From Martelella alba (GTDB taxonomy: Bacteria > Pseudomonadota > Alphaproteobacteria > Rhizobiales > Rhizobiaceae): a stretch of DNA of 64,000 nucleotides. The stretch is from NCBI RefSeq assembly GCF_006516955.1, contig NZ_VHLG01000015.1:62001-126000 (forward strand). Reading direction: 5' to 3'. The notes beneath the pieces were generated by a model that was not told the origin of the DNA, did no database searches, and saw nothing but the letters and a program-made list of their open reading frames with translations. The translations under genes were made by a program, and so were the position numbers. This document shows, piece by piece, positions 29,119 through 38,399 of this stretch (position 1 is its first letter; each line of letters opens with the position of its first letter).

Positions 29119-30315
29119 TCAGTCAGGCCAGCGGAGCAGGCCGTCAAAGCGATGGCGGCTGAGCTCTTCGATCGGCGTGGCGATGATCGCGTTGGAGCGC
29201 TGGGCCTTGTCGAGTTCCTCACCGAGACGCCGTGCCACGATCTCTTCCTGCCCCGGATGCAGATTACAGGGATCAAGATAGAAATAGTGATGCTCCGCCT
29301 CGTGATCGCGCACGATGATCGGCGGATCGCCCGCCGCCAGTGCCGCTGCCAGATCCCAGGCAGTGATCCGTGCCTCCGACGGATCGATGAGCACTTTCAG
29401 CCGGTCGAGCGGGTTGTTGGTCGGATCGGGATCGATCACCGGATTGACGCCGGGACGGCCGGACAATATCGCCTTCCAGAGATCAAGATAGCTGGTCTCA
29501 CGCGCACGGATACCCTCATGATCGCGGGTTTCCCAGGCTTCAAGCGCCGCCATGACGCCGAAGATGCTTTCCTTGCCGACCTTCATGCCCCGGCCGATAC
29601 CGAGATTTTGCAGATAGGCGTGACGCACCATTTCCTTTTTGCCCGCGACGATGCCCGACGTGGGACCGCCGAGGAACTTGTGCCCAGAATAAAGCGCAAG
29701 ATCCGCCCCGGTTTCCAGAAAGCCGCGCAGATCGTATTCCGACGCGGCATCGACAATCACCGGAACCCCGCGCGCATGGCAGATTTCGACGAATTCGGAA
29801 AGGTGCAGCAGACCGTAATCGACCACGTGGTGGGAAACGACATAGACGGCAGCGGCGGTGTTTTCCGTGATCGCATTTTCAAGATGGAACCGATGGGTCG
29901 AGGTCGCCTGACCGATCGGCACGACGGTGGCACCGGCAAGCCGGATCGCCTGATCGACCGGAGCGCCGTAATTGACCATATGGCCGACCTGGACCAGAAC
30001 CTCTTTCTTCGCCGTCCTGACTTCTGGCAGACGTTCAACCGCCAGAAGATCCGTGCCCGTGATGGTACCGGCAACGGCAAGCGAGATGCCGGATGAGCAG
30101 GATGCCGTGACGAAACCGGCTTCCGCCCCCGTCAGCCGGGCAATGATTTCACCCGCCTTGCGCTGGAGATCATTCATCTCCACGAATTGCGGCATGATCT
30201 TCTGAACGGCTGCCACCGCCTCCGGCACGGCGATCGAGGCGCCAAGGCTGGTCATCGTTCCCGAGACATTGATCACCGGTCTCAAGCCAAGCGACGGACG
30301 AATATCCTCACTCAT
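29119..30315 (-). CDS. SelA-like PLP-dependent lyase/transferase
   Basis: A 398-residue fold-type I PLP enzyme of the SelA / D-glucosaminate-6-phosphate ammonia-lyase group. PLP lysine K213 in [13 protein letters not shown]; cofactor-ring Asp189 in [13 protein letters not shown]-terminal [16 protein letters not shown] and [11 protein letters not shown]. It is not a selenocysteine synthase, since it is shorter, lacks the tRNA-binding N-terminal region, and no selenoprotein genes are nearby. Likely removes an amine or other group from an amino acid or amino sugar acid. It pairs with a COG3964 amidohydrolase and RidA of the same locus. Start has AGGAGA upstream. The exact reaction is not inferable. 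Confidence 0.82.
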   Translation of the reverse strand: MSEDIRPSLGLRPVINVSGTMTSLGASIAVPEAVAAVQKIMPQFVEMNDLQRKAGEIIARLTGAEAGFVTASCSSGISLAVAGTITGTDLLAVERLPEVRTAKKEVLVQVGHMVNYGAPVDQAIRLAGATVVPIGQATSTHRFHLENAITENTAAAVYVVSHHVVDYGLLHLSEFVEICHARGVPVIVDAASEYDLRGFLETGADLALYSGHKFLGGPTSGIVAGKKEMVRHAYLQNLGIGRGMKVGKESIFGVMAALEAWETRDHEGIRARETSYLDLWKAILSGRPGVNPVIDPDPTNNPLDRLKVLIDPSEARITAWDLAAALAAGDPPIIVRDHEAEHHYFYLDPCNLHPGQEEIVARRLGEELDKAQRSNAIIATPIEELSRHRFDGLLRWPD

Positions 30316-30417
30316 GTCATTCTCCTAGAAAATGCCGAAAGCACCCTTTGCAACTCGACATATATATCATAATAACGTAACAACACTCAAAGATCAGGAA
30401 TAGCCAAAGCTAAAATC
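30316..30417. promoter_or_regulatory. Divergent promoter region (SelA-like / iclR) with operator candidate
   Basis: A 102 bp AT-rich gap. The 15-mer ATCATAATAACGTAA at 30366-30380 matches 12 of 15 positions of ATCATTATTACGTCA at 37888-37902, which lies upstream of the other transcription unit of the same locus. Such a shared site fits binding by the IclR protein encoded alongside. Confidence 0.5.
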
Positions 30418-31221
30418 ATGACCGATAGCGCCGAAGAAGCCAAAACGAGCGAAACCAAAGCCAAGCGCAGCCGTGTTAGCGGTATTGACCGCGTGCTGCA
30501 GATCATCGATTTCCTCTACGAAACCGGCGAGCCGGCGGGTGGCTATGCGATTGCCAAGGGGATCAAGGCGCCGCTTTCCACCGTCTACACGATTGTTGAC
30601 GACCTCGTTGAGAAGACCATTCTGACACGTGCCAGCGACGGCACGCTGTGGCTGGGGCCGCGGCTTTACAATTACGGCATCGCCTATGCCCGGTCGGTCG
30701 ATTTCATGCGCGTCGCTACCCAGGAAATGCACGACCTCTGCCGCCGTGCCGCCGAAACGGTGCAGCTTTGCGGCCGCGACGGGCACCATATGCTGGTCAT
30801 GGCCATGGCCGATGGGCCAAGCCATTTTCAGGTCATGTCGCGTGTTGGTTCGCGCATTCCGCTCAACTGGACCGCTTCGGGCAGGCTTCTCGTCGGCCAT
30901 ATGCCCGACAGGGAACGCATCGAGCTTTTCAAGCGCGGTGCGCGCGCGTCGCCAACGGGCCGCGCCGCGATTGATCCGGTCGACCTTTCCAGGGCGGCGG
31001 GCGAAGCCTTTGAGAAGCGGCTTTCGGTGCAGGTCGGCGAATCCGATTATGCCGTTGCCTGCATCGCCTCGCCCATTCTCAACACGGAAGGCGAATGCGT
31101 TGCCACGATCTCCATCGTTCTGCCCGAGCACAAGGCGACATCCGGCGACCAGCCCTATGGCGACTTTGTCCGCCAGTCTGCAGCGCATATCGAGACGTTG
31201 ATGGGCTGGCACTCGCATTGA
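30418..31221 (+). CDS. IclR-family transcriptional regulator
   Basis: A 267-residue regulator: winged helix-turn-helix at about 20-85 (GIDRVLQIIDFLYETG, PLSTVYTIVDDLVEKTIL, LGPRLYNYG) and a C-terminal GAF-like effector domain (about 100-260) with conserved GSRIPLNWTASGRLLVGH and DYAVACIASPILN. It is divergent from the SelA-like gene and ends 2 bp from the convergent ridA-like gene, so it sits in the middle of the ABC/hydrolase locus it probably controls. Ligand is likely the imported substrate or a breakdown product. Confidence 0.9.
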   Translation: MTDSAEEAKTSETKAKRSRVSGIDRVLQIIDFLYETGEPAGGYAIAKGIKAPLSTVYTIVDDLVEKTILTRASDGTLWLGPRLYNYGIAYARSVDFMRVATQEMHDLCRRAAETVQLCGRDGHHMLVMAMADGPSHFQVMSRVGSRIPLNWTASGRLLVGHMPDRERIELFKRGARASPTGRAAIDPVDLSRAAGEAFEKRLSVQVGESDYAVACIASPILNTEGECVATISIVLPEHKATSGDQPYGDFVRQSAAHIETLMGWHSH

Positions 31222-31223
31222 TC

Positions 31224-31736
31224 TCAGTCCTTCAGCGCCACAATGGCTTCGATCTCGACCGTGATATTGTTCGGCAATGAACCGAGACCAACGGCGGAAC
31301 GGGCATGAATGCCGTTCTCACCGAACACCGAAACGAAAAGATCGGAGCAGCCATTGATGACGCTCGGATGGGCGGTGAAATCCGGGCTCGCATTGACCAT
31401 GCCGAGGATCTTGACGATATGTTTGATGCGGTCGAGATCGCCGACGGCGTCCTGCATCACGGCCAGAAGGTTGAGCCCGGTAAGCCGGGCATGCTGATAG
31501 GCATCCTCAACACTGACCTCGGCGCCGACCTTGCCATAATGCTGCGATCCATCTTTTTCGCTCGGCCCCTGACCGGAGAGATAGAGCATGTTGCCCTCCT
31601 GCTTGAAGGCAGCGAAATTGGCAATCGGCGGCGGTGCTGGCGGCAGTTCGATCCCGAGCTCTTGCAGTCGAGTGGCAACCGACGGTGCCTGCATCTTTTC
31701 CATTTCAGACGTGTTGGACACAAATGCTCCTGTCAT
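31224..31736 (-). CDS. RidA-family enamine/imine deaminase
   Basis: A 170-residue YjgF/YER057c/UK114-family protein with an N-terminal extension of about 30 residues. Family blocks: LYLSGQGPSEKDG, GAEVSVEDAYQHARLTGLNLLAVMQDAVGDLDRI and a C-terminal HARSAVGLGSLPNNITVEIEAIVAL with the substrate-binding Arg in ARSAVG. RidA proteins hydrolyse reactive enamines released by PLP enzymes, which fits the SelA-like enzyme of the same locus. Last gene of the minus-strand unit beginning at 37849. AAGGAA precedes the ATG. Confidence 0.88.
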   Translation of the reverse strand: MTGAFVSNTSEMEKMQAPSVATRLQELGIELPPAPPPIANFAAFKQEGNMLYLSGQGPSEKDGSQHYGKVGAEVSVEDAYQHARLTGLNLLAVMQDAVGDLDRIKHIVKILGMVNASPDFTAHPSVINGCSDLFVSVFGENGIHARSAVGLGSLPNNITVEIEAIVALKD

Positions 31737-31767
31737 TTCAATTTCCTTCGCCCGATCGCGCTCGCAA

Positions 31768-32976
31768 TCAGCGGAATGCGTAATTCTGTCCGTTATAGCC
31801 AGCGCGCCAGGTGCCGGGCGTGTGCCGAGATGCCTTGACGGCGTGGGGGCCGATCACCGCATATTCGGGGTCGAAAAGCCGGGTCATATGCGCCGGATCA
31901 CCATTGGAATCGACCACGTCCAGCTCTTCATCCTTGAGATTGAAGACCGTGAATTCGGCGCGCGAACCGGGCTTCAACAGATCATCCATCGGCAGGCCGA
32001 TAACCTGAGCCGGCGCATGAGTAACGGCCTCGATCACTTTCTCGAACGGCATGCCGACCGACAAAAGCTTAGACATGGTGGTCGCCATATCCCAGACCGC
32101 GCCGTTCAGCGAATGACCATGCAGATCCGTTGAGATCGAGAACGGCATCAGCCCGCGCTCGATGGCAGCCTCCGCCACCTTGAAGGAGAAGGAGGCACCG
32201 CCATGACCGATATCGAGCCGCACGCCCTCGCCAGCGCAGCGCTCGGCGAGATTGAACAGATCCTCGTCTTCCATGATCGAGGAGCCAAGCTTGCCATTGA
32301 AGCAATGGGTGATGATGTCGCCGGGGCCGAGCACGTCGAGAACATCCTCGTAAAGCGCCGGCGGCTCACCGACATGCACCATCATCGGCAGTTTGAGGAT
32401 CTTGGCGATCTTCTTGCCGAGCTTGACCGGCGTGATGCCCCAGGAACCCGTGATCACGTGGCTGGCGCGCACCTTGATGCCGATGATGTGGTCGCGGTTT
32501 TCCTCATAGCATTGTACGATCCGGTCGAAATCGACATCCTTGATATCTCTGAGTTCCGGCACGCGGTTGCAGGCGACTAGACCGATGGAACCGAGATTGA
32601 GGAAGGCCTTGATCCGTTCGACCGACGGTTCGATGATATATTCGCGAAAGCCGTGGAAATTGGCCTCCCCTGCCGAACCCGCATCGACCAGCGTGGTGAC
32701 GCCGCGCTCCACACCGCATTGCGACGGCCGGATCGAGATATCCGTTCCACCATGCCAGATATGAACGTGAAGATCGGTCCAGCCCGGCGAGATAAAGGCG
32801 CCGTTCCCGTCGATCACCTTAGTACCTTCGGCAACCGGCAGGCCACGCCCTGTCGCGGCAATCCTGCCATCGGCACCGACGGCGATATCGATCTGCCCTT
32901 CCGGCGTGTCGCTTCCGAAGGCGACAGGACGGACATTGCGGATCAGAAGAGGTGAACCATTCAGTTCAGCAGGCAT
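31768..32976 (-). CDS. Amidohydrolase, COG3964 (dihydroorotase-like) family
   Basis: A 402-residue TIM-barrel metallohydrolase. Metal residues by pattern: H70 and H72 (DLHVH), K168 (GIKVR, probably carbamylated), H201 (MVHVGEPP), H224 (ITHCFNG) and D284 (STDLHG), giving a binuclear site. Members of this family are often misnamed dihydroorotase; from memory, an Agrobacterium member hydrolyses acetyl-(R)-mandelate-like alpha-acyloxy or acylamino acids. Partnership with SelA-like PLP enzymes is typical for the group. Probably deacylates the imported compound before the PLP step. Starts 2 nt after the permease stop. Confidence 0.86.
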   Translation of the reverse strand: MPAELNGSPLLIRNVRPVAFGSDTPEGQIDIAVGADGRIAATGRGLPVAEGTKVIDGNGAFISPGWTDLHVHIWHGGTDISIRPSQCGVERGVTTLVDAGSAGEANFHGFREYIIEPSVERIKAFLNLGSIGLVACNRVPELRDIKDVDFDRIVQCYEENRDHIIGIKVRASHVITGSWGITPVKLGKKIAKILKLPMMVHVGEPPALYEDVLDVLGPGDIITHCFNGKLGSSIMEDEDLFNLAERCAGEGVRLDIGHGGASFSFKVAEAAIERGLMPFSISTDLHGHSLNGAVWDMATTMSKLLSVGMPFEKVIEAVTHAPAQVIGLPMDDLLKPGSRAEFTVFNLKDEELDVVDSNGDPAHMTRLFDPEYAVIGPHAVKASRHTPGTWRAGYNGQNYAFR

Positions 32977-32978
32977 TT

Positions 32979-33842
32979 TCAGAGGTCCTTTTTGAGCCGG
33001 GGATCGAGCATATCGCGCAGACCGTCGCCGACGATTTGAAGGGAAAGAACGGCCAGGATGATCGCCACACCGGGAAAGAACGTCATCCAGTCGGCAGAAC
33101 CGAGATACTGGCGTCCCGCAGAGATCATCGTGCCCCAGGTCGGCACTTCCGGGCTGACGCCAAGGCCGAGGAAGGAAAGTCCCGCTTCCGCCAGAATGGC
33201 ATTGGCAAACAGGAAGGTGGCCTGCACCAGAATGGGTGACACGAGATTGCGCAGCACATGCCGGGTCATGATGTGGCTGGTGGAAATCCCCATAGCTTCC
33301 GCTGCTTCGACAAAGGGCAGCTCGCGCAGCACCAGGGTCGAGGCACGGACGATGCGGGCAAGTCGCGGGGCATAGACGATCGACAGCGCAATGATGACGG
33401 TCATCAGCGACGGCCCGAGGGCTGCGACCAGCGCAATCGCCAGCAAAATGTCCGGGAAAGCCATCATCGCATCGATCAGTCGGGCAATCGGCGTATCGAG
33501 CCGCTTGAAGAAACCGGCCAGCAGACCGAGCGTCACGCCGACCAGCGAAGACAGAACCACGACACAGGCCCCGACCAGCAGTGAAAGCCGGCCGGCGAAA
33601 ATGGTGCGGGTAAAGACATCGCGGCCGAATTCATCCGTACCGAACCAGTGCAGATCACTCGGCGGTTTCAGCCGGTTGGCGATGGAAAGCTTCGAAGGCG
33701 AAAACGGTGTCACCCATGGCGCAAACACGGCGAGCAGGATGAAGATCGCCAGAATGATCAGCCCGACGGCAACACTTCTGCGCCTGAACAGCTGTTTGAT
33801 GAATTTTTTCCGGTCGCTGCCGGCTGTCTGAATATCGGCCAT
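32979..33842 (-). CDS. Peptide-type ABC transporter permease (DppC-like)
   Basis: A 287-residue inner-membrane permease. N-terminal helix near 30-50, FGTDEFGRDVFTRTI motif, coupling loop in FVEAAEAMGISTSHIMTRHVL, GLSFLGLGVSPEVPTWGTMI and the DMLDPRL end. It overlaps the preceding permease stop by 1 nt (TGATG). It works with the B permease, the SBP at 36326-37849 and the double ATPase at 27243-29075. Confidence 0.93.
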   Translation of the reverse strand: MADIQTAGSDRKKFIKQLFRRRSVAVGLIILAIFILLAVFAPWVTPFSPSKLSIANRLKPPSDLHWFGTDEFGRDVFTRTIFAGRLSLLVGACVVVLSSLVGVTLGLLAGFFKRLDTPIARLIDAMMAFPDILLAIALVAALGPSLMTVIIALSIVYAPRLARIVRASTLVLRELPFVEAAEAMGISTSHIMTRHVLRNLVSPILVQATFLFANAILAEAGLSFLGLGVSPEVPTWGTMISAGRQYLGSADWMTFFPGVAIILAVLSLQIVGDGLRDMLDPRLKKDL

Positions 33843-34783
33843 CAGTAGCGAACCCTCGGGTCGACGAGCAGATAAAGCATGTCGATTGCGAAATTGATGA
33901 GAACATAGAGCCCGGCAATCACCAGAAGTGCGCCCTGGATCACCGGATAATCGCGCCTGAGCACTGCGGAGACGACGAGACTGCCGACGCCGGGAAGTGC
34001 AAAGACTGTTTCGGTCACCACCGCGCCGGCCACCAGCACGGCAGCCGTCAGGCCCAAAACGGTGAGGATCGGGATCAGCGCGTTTTTCAGCGCATGTTTC
34101 AGCACGACCCTGCCTTCGGAAAGACCCTTGGCGCGGGCGGTGCGGATATAGTCGTCATTGAAGACATCGAGCATCGCCGCACGGGTGAAACGCAGGATCA
34201 GCGCCGATGAAACCACGCCAAGCGACACCGCTGGCAGGATCAGGTGGTGCAGCCGGTCTGCGAAACTGGCATCCGGCCCGCCATAACCCGAAACCGGAAA
34301 GAAACCAAAGCGCACGGCAAAGACCTGGATCAGGATCAGACCGAGCCAGAAACTTGGCACGCTCGCCGCCGTCATGGCAATCACGGTCGAGGCCTGATCG
34401 ATGAAAGAACCGCGCCGGTAAGCCGCATAAATGCCGACCGGAAGGGCGATGACAGACGCCAGTATGAGCGAGAACAGGGTCAGGAAAAAGGTCGGCTCGG
34501 CACGCTGGGCGAGCGCCGTCGTTACCGGAATATTGAGGAAGATTGACCGGCCGAGATCGCCATGCAGCATGCTGACGATATAGAGGACATATTGCTGTAG
34601 GATCGACTGATCGAGACCGAGCTTGGTTCTAAGTTCGGCGATATCCTGTGGCGTCGCATCCGGCCCCAGCATCACGGCGGCCGGATCGCCGGGCGTGACG
34701 CGCACGATGATGAAGACGATCGTCACCACCAGGAACATCACGACGACCATTCCGACCAGGCGCTTGAGAATATATCGGATCAT
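33842..34783 (-). CDS. Peptide-type ABC transporter permease (DppB-like)
   Basis: A 313-residue permease with the full family outline: first helix, TPGDPAAVMLGPDATP, LHGDLGRSI, coupling loop YIRTARAKGLSEGRVVLKHAL, ETVFALPGVGSLV and the end DPRVRY. It follows the beta-glucosidase gene by 66 bp and is coupled to the C permease. The ribosome site is weak (GAAAGA). Confidence 0.93.
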   Translation of the reverse strand: MIRYILKRLVGMVVVMFLVVTIVFIIVRVTPGDPAAVMLGPDATPQDIAELRTKLGLDQSILQQYVLYIVSMLHGDLGRSIFLNIPVTTALAQRAEPTFFLTLFSLILASVIALPVGIYAAYRRGSFIDQASTVIAMTAASVPSFWLGLILIQVFAVRFGFFPVSGYGGPDASFADRLHHLILPAVSLGVVSSALILRFTRAAMLDVFNDDYIRTARAKGLSEGRVVLKHALKNALIPILTVLGLTAAVLVAGAVVTETVFALPGVGSLVVSAVLRRDYPVIQGALLVIAGLYVLINFAIDMLYLLVDPRVRY

Positions 34784-34849
34784 GGGCAGATCTTTCCGTT
34801 TCGCCGGGCCGCGCGCATCACAAGCGGCCGGTATCCTTGATGAAGGTCG

Positions 34850-36178
34850 TCACAGCGCATTGTCAGCGATGACCCCGGCCAGCCAGTGATAGGAAGCCTT
34901 GGGGATGCGTTGCAGCGTCGGGTAATCGACATAGACAAGGCCGAAGCGTTTGGAAAAACCGCGGCCCCACTCGAAATTATCCATCAGCGACCAGGCGAAA
35001 TAGCCACGCACGTCATGGCCTTCATCCAGCGCATCGAGCAGCGCGCCGAGATACTGACTGAAATAGGAAATCCGCTCCCGGTCAACGATGGTGCGATCGG
35101 GCCGCAAGGCATCGGGATAGGAGGCACCGTTTTCGGTGATATAGATCGGCGGCCTGCCATAGCGGTTGGAGGTGTCGCGGATCTGTTCGAGGAAGGCCAT
35201 CGGGTCAACGACCCAGTTGACATCGGTGAGTGGGCCCATGCCGGACGGTGGCATCACCTCTGAATAGCCAAACGTCGCGTTCGGATTGGGTGCGACGAAG
35301 ACCGGATTGTAGTGGTTGAGACCGAAGAAATCGAGTTTCTGGCTGATTTCCTCCATGTCGCCGGGCTTGATCAGCGGCGCGATCTTTTCGGCGAGCGGCT
35401 CGGGATACTTGCCGAGCCAGAGCGGATCGACCATCACCCGCCGCCACATGCAGTCACCGAAGACGCGCGCCTCTTCATGTGCCGCGTCGTCATAATGCGG
35501 GCGGACCGGGCCGAGCGAGACGATATTGCCAATCTCCGCACCCGGTGCCTCGGCACGAACGGCCGACACCGTCTTGCCATGGGCGAGATTGAGATTGTGG
35601 ATCGATTGCAGGCAGGCCTCATAGCTCTGCTTGCCCGGCGCATGACGGCCGAGATTATAGGCAACCCAGGGAATGACATTGGGTTCGTTGATCGGCGCAA
35701 AACGCTTGACCCTGTCAGCGAAATGCCGCGCCACCTCGGCGGCATAATCGCCAAAAATGCTGGCCGTATCGCGCGAGCGCCAGCCGCCTTCCGCCTCGAT
35801 GGCAACCGGCATGTCCCAGTGATGCAGGCAGATCCAGGGTTCGATCCCCTCATGCAGCATCAGGTCGATCAGTCGGTCATAGAAATCGAGACCGCACATA
35901 TTTACCTTGCCCTTGCCGTCGGGGAAAATCCGCGGCCAGGCGATCGAAAGCCGGTAGGCGCTGACGCCAAGGCCGCGCATCAGCGCGATATCTTCCGGGT
36001 AGCGATGATAGTGATCGCAGGCGATATCGGCGGTATCACCATTGACGATATTGCCCGGAACCTTGGCGTAGGCATCCCAGACGCTCATCCCGCGGCCATC
36101 TAGCTCGGTCGCCCCTTCGGTCTGGTAGGCAGAGGCTGCGACACCCCAGAGAAAATCACGCGGAAATTTACGCACCAT
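34850..36178 (-). CDS. Beta-glucosidase (GH1)
   Basis: A 442-residue retaining glycosidase, normal length for GH1. Acid/base Glu165 in PINEPNV and nucleophile Glu349 in YITENGAS; also WGVAASAYQTEG at the N-terminus, LHHWDMP, and YFAWSLMDNFEW. No signal peptide, so it acts in the cytoplasm on an imported beta-glucoside. It lies between the binding protein and permease genes of a peptide-type importer, which is unusual and suggests that the imported compound carries a beta-linked sugar. Weak ribosome site (GGATCGTG). Confidence 0.93.
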   Translation of the reverse strand: MVRKFPRDFLWGVAASAYQTEGATELDGRGMSVWDAYAKVPGNIVNGDTADIACDHYHRYPEDIALMRGLGVSAYRLSIAWPRIFPDGKGKVNMCGLDFYDRLIDLMLHEGIEPWICLHHWDMPVAIEAEGGWRSRDTASIFGDYAAEVARHFADRVKRFAPINEPNVIPWVAYNLGRHAPGKQSYEACLQSIHNLNLAHGKTVSAVRAEAPGAEIGNIVSLGPVRPHYDDAAHEEARVFGDCMWRRVMVDPLWLGKYPEPLAEKIAPLIKPGDMEEISQKLDFFGLNHYNPVFVAPNPNATFGYSEVMPPSGMGPLTDVNWVVDPMAFLEQIRDTSNRYGRPPIYITENGASYPDALRPDRTIVDRERISYFSQYLGALLDALDEGHDVRGYFAWSLMDNFEWGRGFSKRFGLVYVDYPTLQRIPKASYHWLAGVIADNAL

Positions 36179-36273
36179 CGATCACGATCCGTCAGCAGCC
36201 GCAAGACGCCATCCGCCACAAAGATGCGGAGACGAGCCGGGCCGGAATGCACACAAGAAATAGCGGGAGAGAG

Positions 36274-36299
36274 ACCGGCGCCCCATAATGGGCGCCGGT
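36274..36299 (-). promoter_or_regulatory. Intra-operon stem-loop downstream of the binding-protein gene
   Basis: Perfect 10 bp stem ACCGGCGCCC/GGGCGCCGGT with 6 nt loop CATAAT, 27 nt after the SBP stop and 95 nt before the GH1 start. No T-run follows. Such structures after binding-protein genes typically protect the upstream mRNA and reduce read-through, giving more binding protein than permease. Confidence 0.65.
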
Positions 36300-36325
36300 A
36301 ACGGGATCAGCAGATCCGAAACGGC

Positions 36326-37849
36326 TTACTTGCCGTTTTCGGTGCTGACATTCCAGAAATAGGGCCAGGGCGACGGGTTGAAGTCTTCCAGCGTCTTGGC
36401 TTCACCGCTCAACGAATTGAAGTCACCGACCTTGAAGACCGGTGCATCGTCGTAGAAAGCGGCCTGAACCTCGGCGAAGAGTTCCTTGCGCTTGGCCGGA
36501 TCGGATTCCGCCAGGAAGGGATCGGTAACGGCGTGCTTTTCGGCAGATGCCCACCAGCCCGGATAGTCATCCGACATCCAGCCATTGAGCGCCGGCTCTG
36601 CCGGGAACGGACCATGGGTGATGAAGATATCCCAAAGCCCCGGATCGGCACGGCGCTGGGTCAGCGTTGCCCAGTCATAGACTTCCAGATCGACCTTGAA
36701 ACCGGCAGCCTTCAGATATTCGGCGGCAACCTGAGCCATCTTGTAATGGAACTCATACTGGCGGCTGGTGAGGATGCGCAGCGTGCTGCCATCATAACCG
36801 GCCTCTTTCAGCATCTTGGCAGCCGCTTCCGGATCGCCGTCGCCATAGCGTTCGACGCCCTTGTCGGTGTGCCAGACATAGCCTTCCGGATAGAGATCGC
36901 CATCAACGGCGAAAAAGCGCGGATCACCAAAAGCGGCGAGCAGCATGTCTTCTGGATTGAGCGCTTCCTGCACGGCGTGGCGGATTTCCTTGTTGGTCAT
37001 CATGCCTTCCTTCGTGTTCATCACGAAGACGGGCGCGCCATAGGGAGCAAGGATAACCGGAAGCGCCTTGTCGGACTTTTCAAGACGGTCATAGCTTTCC
37101 GTCGGCAGCGAGTCGGCATAGTCGAACTGGCCGGAGGAAATGCCTTCAAGACGCGTATTGGCATCGGCAACCGGGACAAAGCGGATCTCGTCAAGGATCG
37201 CCTCGCGCTTGCCGCCAAAGCCGCTGGCCGGTTCGCTGCGGGCTGCATAATCATCGAAGCGGACGAGCTGGATATACTGGTCGGCCTTGTGATCCTTGAG
37301 CATATAGGGGCCCGTGCCGATGAACTTGGTCAGCGGCTCGGCCAGATCTTCCTTCGGCATAATGACGGCGGCCGAATTGTTGAAGGCAAGCAGCGACAGA
37401 AGCGGAGCATAGGGCTTGTTGAGCTCGATACGGATCGTGTCATCGCCCGTCGCCGTCACGCTCTTGATATAGGGCGCGGCCTGCTTGCCGCGCGATGCGA
37501 TATCCATCCAGCGCTCAATGCAGGCAACCACATCGCTCGAATCCATGATCGAGCCGTCGTGGAAGGGGACGTTGTCCCGGAGCTTAATGTCGTAGATCGT
37601 GCCGTCACCGGAGATCTCCGGCATGGTCTCGGCCAGAAGCGGCACGACATTCCACTGATCATCATAGGTGAAAAGCGTTTCAAATATATGCTGCGTCGTC
37701 ATGCCGACGACATCGGCAGTCGAAGCCATCGGATCGAGGGTCGGCGGCTCGCCGATCGTCGCAACATCGATGATACCAGACGCATTTGCAGCCATGGGTA
37801 CGAGCGGCAGCGCCATACAGGTCGCCGCCAGAAGCAGTCTCTTCAGCAT
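36326..37849 (-). CDS. Extracellular solute-binding protein, family 5
   Basis: A 507-residue periplasmic binding protein. Sec signal peptide at 1-24 (K-R, hydrophobic stretch, AANASG cleavage region), then the family start TIGEPPTLDPMASTADVVG, ending with WNVSTENGK. It supplies substrate to the two permeases downstream. First gene of the unit SBP-GH1-permeases-amidohydrolase-RidA. AAGGGA precedes the ATG. Ligand unknown; the co-encoded GH1 and amidohydrolase point to a glucosylated N- or O-acyl amino-acid-like compound. Confidence 0.92.
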   Translation of the reverse strand: MLKRLLLAATCMALPLVPMAANASGIIDVATIGEPPTLDPMASTADVVGMTTQHIFETLFTYDDQWNVVPLLAETMPEISGDGTIYDIKLRDNVPFHDGSIMDSSDVVACIERWMDIASRGKQAAPYIKSVTATGDDTIRIELNKPYAPLLSLLAFNNSAAVIMPKEDLAEPLTKFIGTGPYMLKDHKADQYIQLVRFDDYAARSEPASGFGGKREAILDEIRFVPVADANTRLEGISSGQFDYADSLPTESYDRLEKSDKALPVILAPYGAPVFVMNTKEGMMTNKEIRHAVQEALNPEDMLLAAFGDPRFFAVDGDLYPEGYVWHTDKGVERYGDGDPEAAAKMLKEAGYDGSTLRILTSRQYEFHYKMAQVAAEYLKAAGFKVDLEVYDWATLTQRRADPGLWDIFITHGPFPAEPALNGWMSDDYPGWWASAEKHAVTDPFLAESDPAKRKELFAEVQAAFYDDAPVFKVGDFNSLSGEAKTLEDFNPSPWPYFWNVSTENGK

Positions 37850-37990
37850 TTGAGTTCCCTTGGTTATTCCACAGTTATGAACTATAGATCATTATTACGT
37901 CATTAAAGTTAAGTTCGCCCGAGCTGTCAAGTACCCGGCAGTTCTGAACGCCGACATAGACGCCCCCAACCACGGCCATCCACGCGGAGC
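37850..37990 (-). promoter_or_regulatory. Promoter region of the SBP-GH1 operon with IclR operator candidate
   Basis: AT-rich segment upstream of the binding protein. ATCATTATTACGTCA at 37888-37902 resembles the site in the SelA-like/iclR promoter (12 of 15 positions). It lies about 40-50 nt ahead of the start codon, consistent with an operator near the transcription start. Confidence 0.45.
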
Positions 37991-38208
37991 CGCCGTCGCA
38001 GACGGGCCCGATCATGGCATGGGCACAGCCGGAATTATTTCGAAAATTTTCTATAAGAATATGATATAATTGAAATATTTATCGGAAACGCCGTTAAGAG
38101 TGCGATCCCTCTTGGAGGTTGCATGAGCGCGTCATTGTCGGTCATGCATCCCGGCACACAAACGGAAAGAACCGGCCGGGGCAGCCACCGGCTCAGACTG
38201 TTGACAAA

Positions 38209-38399
38209 GTCGTTCAGAATGCCTGTTCGGGGCGGAATAGCCGCGCCCTCCGTCGTCATCCCCGTGCTTGGTCCACGGGGATTCAGACCCTTCATAGCAT
38301 TGATTATAAGAGCCTTTCGCCGTGCAGACGCACGGCAGCTGGATGCCTGTGGACCAAGCACAGGCATGACGTCAGCGAAAGGAGGGCGGTTTGTCAGCA
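38209..38399 (+). repeat. Three-hairpin intergenic repeat, copy 3
   Basis: About 191 bp in the same orientation as copy 1; outer ends TTGACAAAG and TTTGTCAGC, core 38254-38371. The left hairpin (ATCCCCGTG/CACGGGGAT) has loop CTTGGTC and the right hairpin (ATGCCTGTG/CACAGGCAT) has loop GACCAAG: both loops are 2 nt longer than in copies 1 and 2 but remain exact complements. The central hairpin is GCCGTGC/GCACGGC with loop AGAC. No coding potential. Confidence 0.85.

Noticed and set aside
29076-29276. N-terminal extension of the double ATPase
   Set aside because: The extra 67 codons overlap the end of the SelA-like gene, and the ATG at 29075 has a good ribosome site and matches the family start.
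29119-30315. Selenocysteine synthase (selA)
   Set aside because: The protein is too short, lacks the tRNA-binding N-terminal region, and no selB, selD or selenoprotein gene is near. It fits the SelA-like ammonia-lyase group that pairs with COG3964 amidohydrolases.
31768-32976. Dihydroorotase (pyrC)
   Set aside because: The metal-site pattern and length fit COG3964, which is often misnamed dihydroorotase, and the context is catabolic without pyrimidine genes.
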